This document shows positions 22,153 to 24,461 of a DNA stretch of 24,461 nt, one piece after another. This stretch comes from an uncultured Solobacterium sp. (lineage in GTDB: Bacteria; Bacillota_I; Bacilli_A; Erysipelotrichales; Erysipelotrichaceae). The notes under the pieces were generated by a model. The model made no database searches. It worked only from the letters and a program-made list of their open reading frames with translations, and was not told the DNA's origin. The translations under genes were made by a program, and so were the position numbers. The DNA lies in NCBI GenBank assembly GCA_905235315.1, contig CAJOLG010000010.1:1-24461 (forward strand), in the 5' to 3' direction. How positions within the stretch are numbered: position 1 is the first letter of the stretch; every line of letters starts with the position of its first letter.

Positions 22153-24090
22153 TTATTCCGCGGTTTCGGCCTCTGAGCCGGAATCGTTTTTTTCCGGCAG
22201 GACCGTATTTACCATGAGGCTGACGATGCGTCTTGCGTAATCCGCAGGATCATCAATCGGGAGGCCTTCGATCAGCAGGGCCTGGGTATACAGGATGTCT
22301 GCGTAGTCGTTCAGCGCTTCCGGTTTCGCCGCAAAGACTTCTTTCAGTTTTGCGAAGATCGGATGATTCGGATTGATCTCAAGGATCTTGGTGGCTTTCA
22401 TTCCACGGTTCATCGGATCCTGGGAGAGCACTTTCTCCATCTCGATCGACATGCCCTGATCCGCAACGAGGCAGACCGGGTCATCGGTCAGGCGGGAAGA
22501 AATCCGCACTTCACTGACGTTTTCACCCAGGGCGTTCTTCATCGCCTCCAGCATCTCTTTATTCTCTTCGGCAGTTGCTTCCCGTGCCTTCTTTTCCTCT
22601 TCGGAATCGAGATCCAGGCCGGCTTCGGTCACAGAGCGGAACTGCTTGTCATCATAGTTCATCATCATCCGGATCACGAACTCATCAATCGAATCGGTAA
22701 AGTAGAGGATCTCATAGCCCTTGCTTTTTACCTTTGCGAGAACCGGCAGTTTTTCAATCTCATCGATGGTGGCGCCGCAGGCGTAATAGATTTCATTCTG
22801 GCCTTCCTTCATGCGGGAGACGTATTCCTTCAAAGTCGTGTAGTTTCCTTCATTGGAGGAGCGGTACAGCAGGAAATCCTGCAGCTTGTTCTTGAGCGTT
22901 CCGTAGGACTTGTAAATGCTGTATTTCAGATTGAGCCCGAAGTTGTCAAAGAATTTTTCATATTCTTCCCGTTCCTTCTCCAGCATGTCTTCCAGCATCT
23001 TGGTGATCTTCGTATCAATGGATTTTGCCAGGGCTTTGACCTGCCGGTCCTGCTGAAGAATTTCCCGCGAAATGTTGAGGTTGAGATCATCGCTGTCCAC
23101 GAGACCTTTCATAAACCGGTAACATTCCGGCAGAAGATCCTTGGCGTTGTCAAGAATGAAGACGCCCTTGGAATAGAGCCGCAGCCCGGATTCATAATCC
23201 GTGTTGTAGAAATTGAACGGGGTTTTGCCCGGAATATAGAGCAGGGCAGTATAGCTGATATTGCCTTCCACGTTGTAGTGCAGGTGTTTCTGAGGCTCTT
23301 CCCAGTCGGAGAAGGTACTCTTGTAAAACTCGTTGTAATCCTCTTCACTGATTTTATTCCGGTTCTTCTTCCACAGCGGGACCATGGAATTGAGGGTTTC
23401 TTCCTCAACCGTGTCAATCGTTTTGGTTTCATCCGTGGGGTCGGGGATGGATTTTGTGACATCCATCTTGATCGGATAACGCACATAATCGCTGTACTTC
23501 TTTACCAGCTCGCGGATCTTCCATTCCTCCAGGAATTCTGAATAGGTTTCCTCATCGGTATCGTCCTTGAGTTCGAGAATGATGCGGGTTCCGACAGAAT
23601 CCTTTTCCGTTTTGGCAATCGTATAACCGTCTTCTCCGGAAGAGACCCAGCGGTACGCTTCCTCACTTCCCGCCGGGCGGGATTCGACGGTCACTTTCTT
23701 TGCGACCATGAAGGCGCTGTAAAAACCGACACCGAACTGACCGATGATATCGATCTTTGAGGTGTTCTTTTCAAGCGCTTCGCGGAACTCCGCAGAACCG
23801 GAACGGGCAATCGTGCCGAGGTTGGACTCCAGCTCCTGCGCATTCATACCGATACCGGTATCTTCAATGGTCAGGGTGCGGTTTTCCTTATCCGGGGTGA
23901 TCTTGATCCAGAGATCCTTTTTGGATACGTTCTTGGATTTGTCGGTCAGCCCTTCAAAATACCGTTTGTCGAGCGCATCGCTCGCATTCGAGATCAGTTC
24001 CCGCAGGAAGATCTCCCGGTTGGTGTAAATGGAGTTGATCATCAGCTCCAGCAGACGCTTTGATTCTGCTTTAAACTGTTTTTTTGCCAT
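22153..24090 (-). CDS. htpG: HtpG, Hsp90-family chaperone
   Basis: This is a 645-residue cytosolic ATP-dependent chaperone. The N-terminal GHKL ATPase has ELISNASDALDK, the glycine-rich EDTGIGM and the lid GQFGVGFYSAFMVA. The middle domain has the catalytic-loop type sequence SREILQQDRQ and the C-terminal dimerisation domain is complete. The usual C-terminal MEEVD of eukaryotes is absent as in all bacterial HtpG. The start is the second in-frame ATG (MAKKQFKAES), which sits nine bases after GGAGGT. The first ATG, three codons earlier, is too close to that site. Transcription is from a clear promoter followed by a CIRCE operator. Confidence 0.97.
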   Translation of the reverse strand: MAKKQFKAESKRLLELMINSIYTNREIFLRELISNASDALDKRYFEGLTDKSKNVSKKDLWIKITPDKENRTLTIEDTGIGMNAQELESNLGTIARSGSAEFREALEKNTSKIDIIGQFGVGFYSAFMVAKKVTVESRPAGSEEAYRWVSSGEDGYTIAKTEKDSVGTRIILELKDDTDEETYSEFLEEWKIRELVKKYSDYVRYPIKMDVTKSIPDPTDETKTIDTVEEETLNSMVPLWKKNRNKISEEDYNEFYKSTFSDWEEPQKHLHYNVEGNISYTALLYIPGKTPFNFYNTDYESGLRLYSKGVFILDNAKDLLPECYRFMKGLVDSDDLNLNISREILQQDRQVKALAKSIDTKITKMLEDMLEKEREEYEKFFDNFGLNLKYSIYKSYGTLKNKLQDFLLYRSSNEGNYTTLKEYVSRMKEGQNEIYYACGATIDEIEKLPVLAKVKSKGYEILYFTDSIDEFVIRMMMNYDDKQFRSVTEAGLDLDSEEEKKAREATAEENKEMLEAMKNALGENVSEVRISSRLTDDPVCLVADQGMSIEMEKVLSQDPMNRGMKATKILEINPNHPIFAKLKEVFAAKPEALNDYADILYTQALLIEGLPIDDPADYARRIVSLMVNTVLPEKNDSGSEAETAE

Positions 24091-24122
24091 ATGTTTCATA
24101 CCTCCGAATCTTCAGAATTGGT

Positions 24123-24149
24123 TTAGCACTCTAATGTGCCGACTGCTAA
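24123..24149 (-). promoter_or_regulatory. CIRCE operator (HrcA binding site) for htpG
   Basis: TTAGCACTC, nine bases, GACTGCTAA. This matches the consensus TTAGCACTC-N9-GAGTGCTAA with a single mismatch. It lies just downstream of the htpG -10, at the expected transcript start, and so could block transcription when HrcA binds. Further out, TAGCACTC recurs alone at 24154-24161 as an extra half site. Confidence 0.9.
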
Positions 24150-24178
24150 AATATAGCACTCTGTTTGAACCACTTCAA
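24150..24178 (-). promoter_or_regulatory. htpG promoter
   Basis: On the minus strand TTGAAG (24178-24173), 17 bases, TATATT (24155-24150). Spacing is ideal and the CIRCE site abuts the -10, which fits a housekeeping sigma factor promoter repressed by HrcA. Confidence 0.75.
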
Positions 24179-24204
24179 GTGGTATTGTGCAGAAATGAAT
24201 ACGC

Positions 24205-24210
24205 TATAAT
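24205..24210 (+). promoter_or_regulatory. -10 box of the fumarase gene
   Basis: A perfect TATAAT 30 bases before the ATG at 24241, divergent from htpG. The -35 region (GTATTG at 17 bases) is poor. Confidence 0.5.
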
Positions 24211-24240
24211 AAGAACCGTGTATCAGAAGGGGATCTGTCT

Positions 24241-24461
24241 ATGATCAGAGAAATCAGTACTGCGGCGGTTGCGGAAGCCGTCCGGGCCGCCTGTGAAGAA
24301 ATTGCCTTCGATTACAGCCCGGATATCCTCGCAAAACTGCATGCCGCAAAGGATGCCGAACCCGGGATGCGTTCGAAGGCCGCGATGGAAATGCTGGAGG
24401 AAAACGCGCGGATTGCGTCCGAAGAGCGGATTCCGATCTGCCAGGATACCGGCCTTGTGAC
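24241..24461 (+). CDS. Class I fumarate hydratase / tartrate dehydratase alpha chain, N-terminal part
   Basis: This gene runs off the right edge; 73 full codons are visible. The product begins MIREISTAAVAEAVRAACEE and reaches ERIPICQDTGLV. The latter is the conserved start of the Fe-S hydro-lyase alpha domain, with a Cys that binds the 4Fe-4S cluster in class I fumarases and L-tartrate dehydratases. The enzyme would hydrate fumarate to malate, or act on tartrate. A separate beta-subunit gene is expected next but lies outside. The ATG at 24241 follows AAGGGGATC. It has its own promoter divergent from htpG. Confidence 0.88.
   Translation, partial: MIREISTAAVAEAVRAACEEIAFDYSPDILAKLHAAKDAEPGMRSKAAMEMLEENARIASEERIPICQDTGLV

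Noticed and set aside
22363..23541. 392-codon open frame opposite htpG
   Set aside because: Antisense to a full-length, well-conserved htpG; no ribosome site or recognisable domain.
24097..24099. First ATG of htpG as start codon
   Set aside because: It directly abuts the GGAGGT ribosome site; the ATG three codons later has correct spacing and gives the conserved MAKKQF beginning.
1..24461. CRISPR arrays, tRNA or rRNA genes, insertion sequences, phage genes
   Set aside because: No spaced direct repeats, no tRNA-like cloverleaf with CCA-type end, no rRNA sequence, and no transposase, integrase or capsid-like protein was found among the frames.

Overview
The window is a gene-dense stretch of a bacterial chromosome. 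It carries about 21 complete protein genes, one frameshifted gene, one short leader ORF, and a gene fragment at each end. It is most likely Bacillota (low-GC Gram-positive lineage), although this stretch looks slightly GC-rich by eye. Supporting signs are strong AGGAGG-type ribosome binding sites, an HrcA-type CIRCE operator, stand-alone CarD and WYL regulators, a lipoprotein solute-binding protein, and four-gene ABC uptake operons of Gram-positive layout. A high-GC Erysipelotrichia-like or Lachnospiraceae-like organism is plausible, but I cannot assign it from this sequence alone.

Left part (1-5403, plus strand): the acidic, Q/N-rich tail of an unidentified protein and its terminator; then sbcD-sbcC (DNA end-processing nuclease) with a small DUF1294 membrane protein overlapping the sbcC end; then a strong terminator and a HAD phosphatase.

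Second part (5404-8655, plus strand) is the most interesting. A complete polar amino-acid ABC importer (two permeases, ATPase, solute-binding lipoprotein) sits behind what reads as a cysteine-sensing transcription attenuator. This consists of a promoter, a 27-codon leader ORF with four Cys codons in a five-codon block, and an intrinsic terminator. Two alternative RNA pairings in the leader would make the terminator depend on whether the ribosome stalls at the Cys codons. This predicts a cystine or cysteine importer.

Third part (8656-10772, plus strand): a patatin-like phospholipase translationally coupled to azlC and azlD (branched-chain amino-acid exporter), ending in a bidirectional terminator.

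Fourth part (10771-15533, minus strand, probably one operon read right to left): MBOAT O-acyltransferase, DHHW partner protein, TrmA/RlmD-type rRNA m5U methyltransferase, RluD-type pseudouridine synthase. Divergent from it is an RlmI-type rRNA methyltransferase, followed by a CarD-family regulator with its own extended -10 promoter.

Fifth part (17548-19966): a large bidirectional terminator separates carD from a sirtuin gene, which is downstream of a frameshifted HTH/WYL transcription regulator on the minus strand. Divergent from the WYL gene is an orphan small multi-pass membrane protein.

Right part (20014-24461): a cation-diffusion-facilitator metal exporter overlapping a DMT-family permease; htpG convergent on these, with a CIRCE operator downstream of a clear promoter; and divergent from htpG the first 73 codons of a class I (Fe-S) fumarase/tartrate dehydratase alpha chain. 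I saw no tRNA, rRNA, CRISPR array, insertion sequence or phage gene, and no gene-free stretch longer than about 250 bases.
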